Source of the DNA: Hyphomicrobiales bacterium | GTDB lineage: Bacteria; Pseudomonadota; Alphaproteobacteria; Rhodospirillales; JACKKN01 | NCBI GenBank assembly: GCA_024236415.1 | Contig: JACKKN010000012.1 | Span: forward strand, 96,934-160,933 | Direction of reading: 5' to 3' | DNA length: 64,000 nucleotides | Shown here: one piece after another, positions 20,712 through 29,049 of the stretch | Layout of the letters: each line of letters opens with the position of its first letter | Position numbering within the stretch: position 1 is the first letter of the stretch | Notes under the pieces: model-generated | Databases searched by the model: none | What the model saw: the letters and a program-made list of their open reading frames with translations, nothing else | Told to the model about the DNA's origin: nothing | Position numbers and translations under genes: made by a program

Positions 20712-21424
20712 ACTCCCTCCTCGCGCCCCCTCCTCGCGGCCCCTCCCCGCGCCCCGGAGCAGCCCCCGGAGCCGCCCCCGGAGCCGCCCCCGGAGCCATC
20801 GACGGGCAATAGACCATGCCGTTCCGGCCCCGGCAAGGGGGTTTCCGCAACCGGCGCGTGGGCCGGGACGGGCCCGGGCGCCGAGGCCGCGAATCGCCGC
20901 CGGACGGCCCTGCGGCGGGTCCTGCGGCGACCGGCCGGCGGCCGTCGGCCGTCGGTCACGGGCGCCGCCGCCGCCGCCGCGGCGCCGCCCCGCCGCGGCG
21001 GCGCGGCGCGGGCCCGCTGGGGGTGTCATCATTTTTTACATTCCCGCGTCCATGGACGGTCGGTTGCCAAACCAACGCATTGAAAAAACGGGAAAGATGG
21101 ATTCGGGAACGGTTCTTGCATAAACCTGTCCACGCCGCCGCGACGGCGGGCCCGGCGCCCGGGGTGGAAGGGCACCGCGAGCCATCGGTGTTGCGGCGCG
21201 AAATGAAGGCAAGTATTCCTTATACATTTGTTAATAAATGTTGTGAAAAATTTGCCTAGGTGACAAGATGTTGTGGGGATTGTGCGCCAAGTCAACGCCG
21301 TAATGGCAGCTAAATTAATGGGGGAAACCAGCTCGCCAGGTGCACGATTTACTTGCGGTGGGGCGGTGGAACGTTGACAGGGTGGACAACGGGTTTGTCT
21401 GACTCGGCTGGGGAAGCGACGGAA
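20712..21424. other. 713-bp intergenic region with GC-rich tandem repeat and AT-rich dyad
   Basis: No convincing gene. The left part is extremely GC-rich and contains a 12-base tandem repeat (unit about GCCGCCCCCGGA, roughly three copies at 20760-20797), the likely reason for frames with proline/arginine-rich translations here. The right part (21200-21345) is AT-rich and includes a dyad centred near 21232: GGCAA at 21208 pairs with TTGCC at 21252, and ACATTTGTTAATAAATGT (21224-21241) is palindromic at 16 of 18 bases. It probably holds promoters for the SGNH gene and the small membrane protein. Confidence 0.5.
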
Positions 21425-21661
21425 ATGGGCCAGACTCGAATGCCACGCCGGGACCGGGAGGATGGTCCGGCGCGCATGTCGTTCTTATCCGCTTTCGCCT
21501 TCTGGATCTTCGTCTCCTTCGCGGGATGGGCGCTGATCGCGGGCGTGGTGTCGATCCTGACGCCGGACCAGGCCTCGCAGATCGCCGACCAGGACGACGC
21601 CAAGGACATCAAGATCGCCCCCGCCGCCGGCCCCGAACAGAAGAAGCCCACCGGCAACTGA
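21425..21661 (+). CDS. small single-span membrane protein, unknown
   Basis: A predicted 78-residue protein with one strong transmembrane segment (FLSAFAFWIFVSFAGWALIAG) and a hydrophilic, acidic then Pro-rich C-terminal tail. I recognise no family. The start is uncertain: ATG 21425 has a weak site, while ATG 21476, which begins MSFLSAF and has GGGAGGA 13 bases upstream, would give 61 residues. It lies before the TIGR03088-type glycosyltransferase and may be a small component of the same envelope locus. Confidence 0.5.
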   Translation: MGQTRMPRRDREDGPARMSFLSAFAFWIFVSFAGWALIAGVVSILTPDQASQIADQDDAKDIKIAPAAGPEQKKPTGN

Positions 21662-21892
21662 CCGGCCGCCGACCCCTCCACGTCCGCCTCCGTCCCTGCC
21701 TCCTGTCATTCCCCGCGCCGCCCCCGCGCCGGTCGCCGCGCCCGCCGCCGCCTGGGCCGGGCCGGCTGGAAAAGGCGCACGGATTTCAATGATTTCCCTC
21801 TTGCGGCCCTGCGGCAATCCCGGTACCACAGGACCCGTGCGCGCACCGCGGGCCGGCCGGTCCGCGCGCCGCCGCAACCGGGAACCACGCCC

Positions 21893-23056
21893 ATGACCGG
21901 AACCCCCACGGGGTCCGACCCCGCCGCCGGCCTGCCGCCCCTGGTCGCCCATGTCATCGACCGCCTGGACCTGGGCGGCATGGAAAACGGCCTCGTCAAC
22001 ATCATCAACAACACACCCCCGGGGCGGTACCGTCACGCCGTCGTCTGCCTGCGCGACTTCACCGATTTCCGCCGCCGCATCGTCCGCGACGACGTGCAGG
22101 TCCATGCCCTGGGCAAGCGCGCGGGCAAGGACCCGGCGGCCTACGTCAAGGTCTGGCGCCTGCTGCGCCGCCTGCGCCCCGACATCGTGCACACCCGCAA
22201 CCTGCCGACGGTGGAGATGGTGGTGCCGGCCGCCGCAGCCGGCGTGCGCTGCCGCATCCACGGCGAGCACGGCCGCGACGTGCTGGAACCCTACGGCGGC
22301 AACCGCAAGTACAACCGCCTGCGCCGCGCCGTCTCGCCCCTGGTCAGCCACTACATCGCCGTGTCCAAGGACATCGAGTCCTGGCTGCACGGCACCATCG
22401 GCATTCCGGCGGCCAAGGTCACCCAGATCTACAACGGGGTCGACGCCGTCCGCTTCCACCCGCCGGCAGCGGCGCCGGCCGGGCCCCTGGTCATCGGCGC
22501 CGCCGGGCGCATGGAGGAGATCAAGGACCACCTGACCCTGGTGCGCGCCTTCCTGCTGCTGGCGGCCCGGGTGCCCGACCCCCGCGACCGCCTGCGCCTG
22601 GTCATCGTCGGCGACGGCAGCCGGCGCGCCGCGGCGCTGGACCTGCTGGCCGCCGAGGGGGCGGCGGACCTGGCCTGGCTGCCCGGCGCCCGCGACGACG
22701 TGCCCGACCAGCTGCGCGCCATGGGCGTGTTCGTGCAGCCGTCCATCAACGAGGGCATCTCCAACACCATCCTGGAGGCCATGGCCACGGGCCTGCCGGT
22801 GGTGGCCACCGCCGTCGGCGGCAACGTGGAACTGGTCCGGGACGGGGCGACCGGCGCCCTGGTGCCGGCGTCGGACCCGGCGGCCATGGCCGCGGCCCTG
22901 GGCGCCTACCTGGACGACCCGGACCGCATCGCCCGCCACGGCGCCGCCGGCCGCGCCGCCGTCGAGCGGTCCTACAGCCTGACGGCCATGGTCGAGAACT
23001 ACCTGGCGGTCTATGACCGGGCCCTGGCCGGCACGGGCGGGCGCCGCCGGGCATGA
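21893..23056 (+). CDS. PEP-CTERM/XrtA-associated glycosyltransferase (TIGR03088-type)
   Basis: A GT4-fold glycosyltransferase of 387 residues. The N terminus HVIDRLDLGGMENGLVNIINN is the hallmark of the TIGR03088 sugar transferase family found with exosortase A systems. The C-terminal half has the GT4 nucleotide-sugar site, with PSINEGISNTILEAMATGLPVVAT containing the conserved E..x7..E pair. It should add a sugar during synthesis of the exopolysaccharide that accompanies PEP-CTERM proteins. Its stop overlaps the next glycosyltransferase by ATGA (23053-23056), so the two are translationally coupled. Confidence 0.88.
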   Translation: MTGTPTGSDPAAGLPPLVAHVIDRLDLGGMENGLVNIINNTPPGRYRHAVVCLRDFTDFRRRIVRDDVQVHALGKRAGKDPAAYVKVWRLLRRLRPDIVHTRNLPTVEMVVPAAAAGVRCRIHGEHGRDVLEPYGGNRKYNRLRRAVSPLVSHYIAVSKDIESWLHGTIGIPAAKVTQIYNGVDAVRFHPPAAAPAGPLVIGAAGRMEEIKDHLTLVRAFLLLAARVPDPRDRLRLVIVGDGSRRAAALDLLAAEGAADLAWLPGARDDVPDQLRAMGVFVQPSINEGISNTILEAMATGLPVVATAVGGNVELVRDGATGALVPASDPAAMAAALGAYLDDPDRIARHGAAGRAAVERSYSLTAMVENYLAVYDRALAGTGGRRRA

Positions 23057-24243
23057 GGGTCCTCACCTTCACCACCCTCTTCCCCAACGCGGTCAGGCCG
23101 CAGCACGGGATCTTCGTCGAGAACCGCCTGCGCCACCTGGTGGCGGACGCCGGCGGGGGTGGCGGCGGGGGCGGCGGCGGCGGGGTCGAGGCCCGGGTGG
23201 TGGCGCCGGTGCCCTGGTTCCCGTCGCGCAACCCGCGCTTCGGCGCCTATGCCGACTTCGCCCGGGTGCCGGCGGCCGAGCAGCGGCACGGACTTGCCGT
23301 GCTGCACCCCCGCTATCCCCTGATCCCCAAGGTGGGCATGACGCTGGCGCCGTGGCTGCTGTACCGGGCCTGCCTGCCGGTGCTGCGCCGGGTGCGGGAC
23401 GGCGGCTTCCCGTTCGACGTCATCGACGCCCACTACGTCTATCCCGACGGGGTGGCGGCGGTGATGCTGGCGCGCCGGCTTGGCGTGCCGGTGGTGGTCA
23501 CGGCGCGGGGCACCGACATCAACCTGCTGCCCGACTACGCCGGGCCGCGGCGCATGATCCGCTGGGCCCTGGCCCGGGCCGACGGCCTGGTCGCCGTGTC
23601 GGCGGCCCTGGCCCGGCGCATGACCGACCTGGGCGCCGACCCGGCGCGGCTGGCGGTGCTGCGCAACGGGGTCGACCTGGACCGGTTCCGCCCGCCCGCC
23701 GGCGACCGCGCCCCGGACCCGGCGGCGCCGCGCATCCTGTCGGCCGGCAACCTGGTGCCGCTCAAGGGCCACGACCTGGTGATCGGCGCCCTGGCGGCCC
23801 TGCCCGGGGCGCGGCTGCGGATCGCCGGCGACGGGCCCGAGCGCGGCAACCTGGCGCGCCAGGCGGCGGACCTGGGGGTGGCCGACCGGGTCACCTTCCT
23901 GGGCAAGGTGGCGCACGGCGACATGCCGGCCCTGTACGGCGACGCCGACGTGCTGGTGCTGGCGTCGAGCCGCGAGGGCATGCCCAACGTGGTGCTGGAG
24001 GCCATGGCCTGCGGCACCCCGGTGGTGGCCAGCCGGGTCGGCGGCATCCCCGAGGTGGTCGACGCGCCGGCCGCCGGGCGCCTGTTCGACCGCCGCACGG
24101 CCGCCGACATCGCCGCCGCCCTGGCGGCTTTGTTCGCCGACCCGCCGGCGCGGGCCGCCACCCGGCGCCATGCCGAAAGGTTCGACTGGCGGGCCACCAG
24201 CGACGGCCAAATGCGGATGTTCGCGCGAATTCTGAAACCTTAG
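23053..24243 (+). CDS. glycosyltransferase family 4 protein
   Basis: A 396-residue GT4 enzyme. N-terminal LTFTTLFPNAVRPQHGIFVENRL is typical of exopolysaccharide GT4 proteins; the donor site includes SSREGMPNVVLEAMACGTPVVASRVGGIPE. VTARGTDIN and LRNGVDLDRF are further family blocks. An 11-glycine run near residues 34-44, encoded by GGC/GGG repeats, interrupts the N-terminal domain where a surface loop is expected and looks like a simple-sequence expansion. Coupled by ATGA overlap to the preceding TIGR03088-type enzyme; both probably build the same polysaccharide. Confidence 0.88.
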   Translation: MRVLTFTTLFPNAVRPQHGIFVENRLRHLVADAGGGGGGGGGGGVEARVVAPVPWFPSRNPRFGAYADFARVPAAEQRHGLAVLHPRYPLIPKVGMTLAPWLLYRACLPVLRRVRDGGFPFDVIDAHYVYPDGVAAVMLARRLGVPVVVTARGTDINLLPDYAGPRRMIRWALARADGLVAVSAALARRMTDLGADPARLAVLRNGVDLDRFRPPAGDRAPDPAAPRILSAGNLVPLKGHDLVIGALAALPGARLRIAGDGPERGNLARQAADLGVADRVTFLGKVAHGDMPALYGDADVLVLASSREGMPNVVLEAMACGTPVVASRVGGIPEVVDAPAAGRLFDRRTAADIAAALAALFADPPARAATRRHAERFDWRATSDGQMRMFARILKP

Positions 24244-24328
24244 GGAAACAAGGATTTGCTACCCAGTACCTCCGCCGCCGGCCGGCCGGCGCACGCCGCC
24301 AAAGGTCTGGAGAAATCTCACCGAATGG

Positions 24329-24344
24329 TGGTACGCTCTTTGCC
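24329..24344 (+). promoter_or_regulatory. sigma-54 (RpoN) -24/-12 promoter upstream of prsT
   Basis: TGGTACGCTCTTTGCC matches the consensus TGGCACG-N4-TTGCW with GG at 24330-24331 and GC at 24342-24343, exactly ten bases apart. It lies 108 bases before the prsT start codon in otherwise non-coding DNA. RpoN with the PrsK/PrsR pair is known to drive PEP-CTERM genes in other bacteria, so this fits. Match is by eye. Confidence 0.72.
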
Positions 24345-24451
24345 ACAGGTTGAACCGCCGCGAGACCCATGCCCGAGTTTCCGCCGTCCCGCCGCCCAGA
24401 CGCGGCCCTGCCCGGGGCCGGCTTCATTCGCTTTTTCACGGAATCAATGAG

Positions 24452-27274
24452 ATGATGGACCGAATTTCCCGCTCCAATTGGACGAACACCGCCCGCCGCG
24501 GTCTTGCCGTCGCCCTGTTGGGCACGCTGGCCCTGCTCGCCGCCTGCGACGAGGACTCGAACCTCAGCGTCGAGCAGTTGATGAGTTCGGCCCAGGAATT
24601 CTACCAGAAGGGCCAGTACCGGGCCGGCATCGTCCAGGTCAAGAACGTGATCCAGCAGGAGCCGCAGAACAAGGAGGCGCGCCTGCTGATCGGCGAGATG
24701 TTCCTGGCCCAGGGCAATTCCGCCGCTTCCGAGATCGAACTGCGCCGCGCCGCCGAGCTGGGGGTGCCCAAGGAGGTCATGCTGGCGTACCTGGGCAAGG
24801 CCCTGCTGACCCAGGGCAAGTACGACGACACGCTGAAGTTCGCCGTCCCGGGCGACTACGAATCCAACGACCTGAAGGCGGTGGCCCACACCCTGGTGGC
24901 CAACGCCTACCTGGGCAAGAAGGAGCCCGAGAAGGCGCGCCAGGAGTTCGCCACCGCCATGGCCCTGAAGCCGACCAGCGCCGACGCGCTTGTCGGCCTG
25001 GCGCGAATCGCCCTGCGGTCCAACGAGATGCCGCTGGTCAACGACCTGCTGGCGCGGGCCAAGCAGTCGGCACCGGACGACATCGAGGTCATGGTCCTGG
25101 ACGCCGACACGGCGTCGATCAGGGAGGATTTCGACACCGCCCTGGCGCTGTACCGCAAGATCGCCGAGAAGCGGCCCGAGAACATCTATCCCCAGGTCGG
25201 ACTAGCCCGCGCCCTGATCGGGACCAAGCAGTACGACGAGGCGATCGTGGTCCTGGACGGGGTGCTGAAGCAGGCCAAGGGACACCTGGATTCGACCTAC
25301 CTGCGCGCGCTGGTGGCGTACTACAAGAAGGACTTCGAGACCGCCGAGTCCATGGCCACCAAGGTCCTGGGGCGCAGCCCGAACCATGTTCCCAGCCTGC
25401 TGACCGCCGGTTCGGCGGCGCTCGAGCTCAAGCACTACGAGAGCGCGGCGAAATACCTGGGCGCCTTCGTCGCCGCCGAGCCCGGCAACGTCGAGGCGCG
25501 CAAGCGCTACGCCGCGACGCTCATGGTCCTGGGCGAGGGAAACCAGGCCCTGGAAGCGCTCGAGAAACTGAGCGGCGAAGCCATGGCCGATTCCCAGACC
25601 CTGTCCATGCTGGGGGTGGCGGCCGTGCAGTCGGCCAAGTTCGAAAAGGGCATCGACTACCTGCGCAAGGTGGTCGAGCTGCAGCCCGACGACCCGGCGG
25701 TGCGGGCCAAGCTGGGCGCCGCCTACATCCGCATGGGCCGCATCGACGAAGGCGCCGCCGAAATGCGCAAGGCGCTGGAGATCGATCCCAAATACGAAAA
25801 GGCGTCGGTGGCGCTGGTCTTCGCCTACCTGGGCCTGCGCAAGCCGGACCAGGCCATCGAGGTGGCGAAGATGATGGAGGAATCGCAGCCGGACAACCCG
25901 CGCGGAGCGGTCTTGATCGGCATCGCGCACATGATGGCGAAGGAGTTTGACGCCAGCCGCGTGGCGCTGGAACGGGCGCTGAAGATCGATCCGAAATCGG
26001 TCGACGCCCTAATCAACATGTCGAGTCTGGAGATCGAGGCCAAGAATCCCGAGAAATCGCGCGAATACCTGATGCGGGCGCACGAGGCGGCGCCGAAGAA
26101 CTATCAGGTGATGGTCCGCCTGGCCTACCTGGAGATCGAGAAGGGCGACAACGCCAAGGCCCAGGAGTGGCTGGAAAAGGCCGTCGCCGCCAACCCGGAC
26201 AGGGTCGCCCCCCGGCTGGCCCTGGCGCGCCTGTTCCTGGATCGCAACGAGCCGGAGAAAGCGCTCAACGCCACCCGTGAAGTGCTCAGCGAGAACCAGA
26301 AGAACCCAGCGTTGCTGCGCGTGATCGGCCAGGCCTATATGGCCGCCGGCCAACCGCGCGACGCCGCAATCATGTACCGCAACCTGGTGCAGAACTACCC
26401 CAAGTCCCTGGATGCGCGCTTCCTGCTGGCCGGCGCCTACCGCGCGGCCAAGGACGAAAACCGCTACGAGGAGGAGCTGCGCGCGGTCCTCGGCATCGAT
26501 CCGAAAAACATGCTGGGCCGCCTGGCGCTGAGCCGCATGTACACGGACCGCGGCGATTTCGCCAAGGCGCAGGAGATCGCCGACGAGTTGCGGAAGGAAA
26601 ACCCCGACCAGGCCCCGGTCTATGAACTGGAAGGACGGATCCTGACCCGCAAGGGAGAGTTCGCCAAGGCGGTGCCCCTGTTCCAGAAGGCTGTCGAGCT
26701 GTCGACGGTCAAGAACCGCGAACTGGTCCGGCTGCTGGCCGGAACCCAGACCGCGGCCGGCGACGCCGCGGGCGCCAACGCGACCCTGGAGGCCTGGCTC
26801 AAGGAGTTCCCCGACGACGCCGCGGTCCGCCTGTCGCTGGCCAGCAACCTCCTGGCGCAGAACCGGCTGACCGACGCCGAGGCGCAGTTCGCCCACATCG
26901 TCAAGGCCCTGCCGACCAGCTGGATCGCGCGCAACAACCTGGCCTGGGTGCTGCTGCGCCAGGGCAAGACGCAGCAGGCGCTGGCCCAGGTCGAGGAGGC
27001 GTTGAAGCTGGTCCCCGATTCGGCGGAGGTGCTGGATACCGCCGGCCTGATCCACCTGGCGCGCAACGAAAACGACCGCGCCATCGAGATGCTGCGGCGG
27101 GCGGCGGCGAAGCGCCAGCGCAACCAGACCATCAACTTTCACCTGGCCCGCGCCCTGGCGGCCGGCGGAATCAACGAGGAGGCGGCGAGCATCCTGCGCG
27201 CGATCCTGGCCAACGAGAACCCGTTCGCGGAACGGGCGGACGCGCAACAGCTGCTGCAGAAACTGGGCGGGTGA
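24452..27274 (+). CDS. prsT: XrtA/PEP-CTERM system TPR-repeat lipoprotein PrsT
   Basis: A 940-residue TPR protein, the length and makeup of the PEP-CTERM system lipoprotein family TIGR02917. Residues 17-32 form a lipoprotein signal with lipobox LLAAC, so Cys32 should be lipidated. The rest is nearly continuous TPR helices (e.g. ALEIDPKYEKASVALVFAYL, then RMGRIDEGAAEMRK). PrsT is thought to help assemble or export the polysaccharide linked to exosortase A sorting. Tandem ATGs at 24452 and 24455 both fit. A sigma-54 promoter lies upstream. The next gene, a PAS_5 protein, starts 12 bases after the stop. Confidence 0.92.
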   Translation: MMDRISRSNWTNTARRGLAVALLGTLALLAACDEDSNLSVEQLMSSAQEFYQKGQYRAGIVQVKNVIQQEPQNKEARLLIGEMFLAQGNSAASEIELRRAAELGVPKEVMLAYLGKALLTQGKYDDTLKFAVPGDYESNDLKAVAHTLVANAYLGKKEPEKARQEFATAMALKPTSADALVGLARIALRSNEMPLVNDLLARAKQSAPDDIEVMVLDADTASIREDFDTALALYRKIAEKRPENIYPQVGLARALIGTKQYDEAIVVLDGVLKQAKGHLDSTYLRALVAYYKKDFETAESMATKVLGRSPNHVPSLLTAGSAALELKHYESAAKYLGAFVAAEPGNVEARKRYAATLMVLGEGNQALEALEKLSGEAMADSQTLSMLGVAAVQSAKFEKGIDYLRKVVELQPDDPAVRAKLGAAYIRMGRIDEGAAEMRKALEIDPKYEKASVALVFAYLGLRKPDQAIEVAKMMEESQPDNPRGAVLIGIAHMMAKEFDASRVALERALKIDPKSVDALINMSSLEIEAKNPEKSREYLMRAHEAAPKNYQVMVRLAYLEIEKGDNAKAQEWLEKAVAANPDRVAPRLALARLFLDRNEPEKALNATREVLSENQKNPALLRVIGQAYMAAGQPRDAAIMYRNLVQNYPKSLDARFLLAGAYRAAKDENRYEEELRAVLGIDPKNMLGRLALSRMYTDRGDFAKAQEIADELRKENPDQAPVYELEGRILTRKGEFAKAVPLFQKAVELSTVKNRELVRLLAGTQTAAGDAAGANATLEAWLKEFPDDAAVRLSLASNLLAQNRLTDAEAQFAHIVKALPTSWIARNNLAWVLLRQGKTQQALAQVEEALKLVPDSAEVLDTAGLIHLARNENDRAIEMLRRAAAKRQRNQTINFHLARALAAGGINEEAASILRAILANENPFAERADAQQLLQKLGG

Positions 27275-27286
27275 CCTGATCGGGGC

Positions 27287-27874
27287 ATGGGGAACCGCGG
27301 TCCGGCACGGGTCGCGGTCCCGGCGATATCAAGGGGGCTGGAATTGGGGGCAAGCACGCCGGGCGACGTTGCGCACCTGGTCCACCGGGAACGGCGGCTG
27401 TCGCGCCGTGCCGTGATCTTCTGGCGCAGCCTGCGCCGGGTGCGGGGTTTTCCCTCGATGCTGGATTTCCGGCCCGAACGGCTGCCCTTCGACTGGAACG
27501 ACTGCTTCGTGCTCGAGGTCGACGGACACCGCCAGGACCCCCTGTTCGATTTCGTCGGCGCCGCCTTCGACCTGGACGGCGGCGGCGAACTGGCCGGGCA
27601 GCCGGCGTCGCGGGCCCCCGGCGACACCCTGCTGCAACGGGTCAGCGGCGCCTGGCCGGCCTGTTGCGACGCCGGCCTGCCGGTCCAGGTCTCGGGCGGG
27701 TTCCGCCACCGCGCGGGCCACGCGGTCCTGCACCGCAGCGTGCTGCTGCCCTTCACCCGCGAAGGCCGGCGGTTGGACTACCTGGTGGGCGCCACCAGCC
27801 ACCACACCGCCGCCCAGGTGCCGGAAAACCCGGAACCCGAAGCCGTCACGGCCATCGCCGACGACGACCCCTGA
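27287..27874 (+). CDS. PAS domain (PAS_5 type) protein
   Basis: A 195-residue protein matching the PAS_5 (DUF1488-like sensor fold) family common in alphaproteobacteria. Supporting blocks are RRVRGFPSMLDFRPERLPFDWNDCFVLEV, DPLFDFVGAAFD and, near the end, HRSVLLPFTREGRRLDYLVGA. No kinase or DNA-binding domain is attached, so it may sense a ligand and act through a partner. The start is uncertain; residues before about 28 are weakly supported. Twelve bases separate it from prsT, implying co-transcription from the sigma-54 promoter. Confidence 0.68.
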   Translation: MGNRGPARVAVPAISRGLELGASTPGDVAHLVHRERRLSRRAVIFWRSLRRVRGFPSMLDFRPERLPFDWNDCFVLEVDGHRQDPLFDFVGAAFDLDGGGELAGQPASRAPGDTLLQRVSGAWPACCDAGLPVQVSGGFRHRAGHAVLHRSVLLPFTREGRRLDYLVGATSHHTAAQVPENPEPEAVTAIADDDP

Positions 27875-27978
27875 CGCCGGAAACCGGCCGGCGCCGGCGG
27901 GACGCCCCGCGGTGACGCCGCCGACCGGTCCGGCGATCGCCCCCAGAATGTCATACGGGCGCCCTTGCCAGGTTCGGA

Positions 27979-27998
27979 GCAAAACGTTAAGGTTTTGC
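27979..27998 (+). terminator. hairpin after the PAS_5 gene
   Basis: GCAAAAC (27979-27985) and GTTTTGC (27992-27998) form a perfect 7-base stem with a six-base loop, followed by TTTAG. It lies about 105 bases past the PAS_5 gene and 177 before the acyltransferase. The short T run makes it a weak terminator or possibly an operator. Confidence 0.4.
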
Positions 27999-28174
27999 TT
28001 TAGTTGAGTAATTTCGCGCGATGGCCGGTCGGCATCGGGGCTCTGCCGGGTTGGCGTCGTCGCGGTTGGGGAGAGGGCAGACGTAGTGCGACGGTGCGAT
28101 CACGCCTGGGGCCTTGGGTTCCGTGGCCCGAAACCGGGCAGCCTTGGCATCCGATCCGGCCGGGATACCGCGCC

Positions 28175-28969
28175 ATGACCAGCCTGCCGCCGGAAACGGG
28201 CATGGGCCAGCGCGCCCCGGCATCCGAGGCCCTGATCGATGTCTACGACCGCTATTTCGAAGTGATTGACGCGGACTCGCCGGCGCTGCTGGAGGAATGC
28301 CACCGCCTGCGCTATCAGGTCTACGTGGTGGAGAACACCTTCGAGGACCCGAACGAGCATCCGGGCGGCCTGGAACGCGACGACTTCGACAGCCACGCCA
28401 GCCACTGCCTGCTGGTGCACCGGCCGTCGGGCGCCTTCGCCGGAACCGTGCGCCTGATCCTGCCCCTGGCCGACGCCCCGGGCGGCAGCTTCCCGTTCCA
28501 GGACGTCTGCCGCGAGCCGGTGATCGACGACCCGCGCCGCTTTCCGGCCCTGAAAATGGGCGAAATCTCGCGCTTCAGCATCTCCAAGCGGTTCCGGCAG
28601 CGGCGGACGGATACCATGTACCCCGACGCCCTGGACGAGAACGTGGGGCGCAATCCCGTCAACGGCGACTTCCGCCGCGTCATTCCGCACATGACCCTGG
28701 GCCTGATGGAAGGGATCATCCGCATGTGCGTGCACAACGGCCTGTCCCACGTCTGCGCGGTGATGGAGCCGCAGCTGCTGCGCCTGCTGGCCCGGGTCGG
28801 CATCCGGTTCGACCCGGTCGGCCCCCTGATCGAGCACCACGGCACGCGCCAGCCCTGTTTCCGCCACCTGCTGACCCTGCTGGACGAGGTCAAGGCGAAC
28901 CGCCCCGATGTCTGGGCGGTGATGACAAAGGGCGGCCAACATGTGGAAGCCTTGCTGAAATTGGAGTAA
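28175..28969 (+). CDS. PEP-CTERM/exosortase system-associated acyltransferase
   Basis: A 264-residue GNAT-fold protein distantly related to LuxI-type acyl-homoserine-lactone synthases and matching the TIGR03694 family of PEP-CTERM-associated acyltransferases. Visible motifs include FEVIDADSPALLEECHRLRYQVYVVE, the core ASHCLLVHRPSGAFAGTVRLI and EISRFSISKRFR. It is predicted to move an acyl group from a carrier or CoA to an unknown small molecule or protein. It is followed 80 bases later by the ThiF-nitroreductase gene on the same strand. The start at ATG 28175 fits the usual family N terminus; the frame extends upstream without support. Confidence 0.88.
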   Translation: MTSLPPETGMGQRAPASEALIDVYDRYFEVIDADSPALLEECHRLRYQVYVVENTFEDPNEHPGGLERDDFDSHASHCLLVHRPSGAFAGTVRLILPLADAPGGSFPFQDVCREPVIDDPRRFPALKMGEISRFSISKRFRQRRTDTMYPDALDENVGRNPVNGDFRRVIPHMTLGLMEGIIRMCVHNGLSHVCAVMEPQLLRLLARVGIRFDPVGPLIEHHGTRQPCFRHLLTLLDEVKANRPDVWAVMTKGGQHVEALLKLE

Positions 28970-29049
28970 AACGGAACGGTACGGATCGGGACCAGCAACA
29001 ATAACAAGAATAAATCACGCCACGAATGTGGCAGGACAGGACGGGGACC

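Noticed and set aside
28175..28969. Canonical acyl-homoserine-lactone synthase (LuxI)
   Set aside because: Only a distant relative; sequence fits the PEP-CTERM-associated acyltransferase family and no LuxR gene is nearby.
28970..29049. Possible sigma-54 site before the ThiF-nitroreductase gene (CGGATC...CAGC)
   Set aside because: Only GG-N10-GC is kept; the flanking consensus bases do not match.
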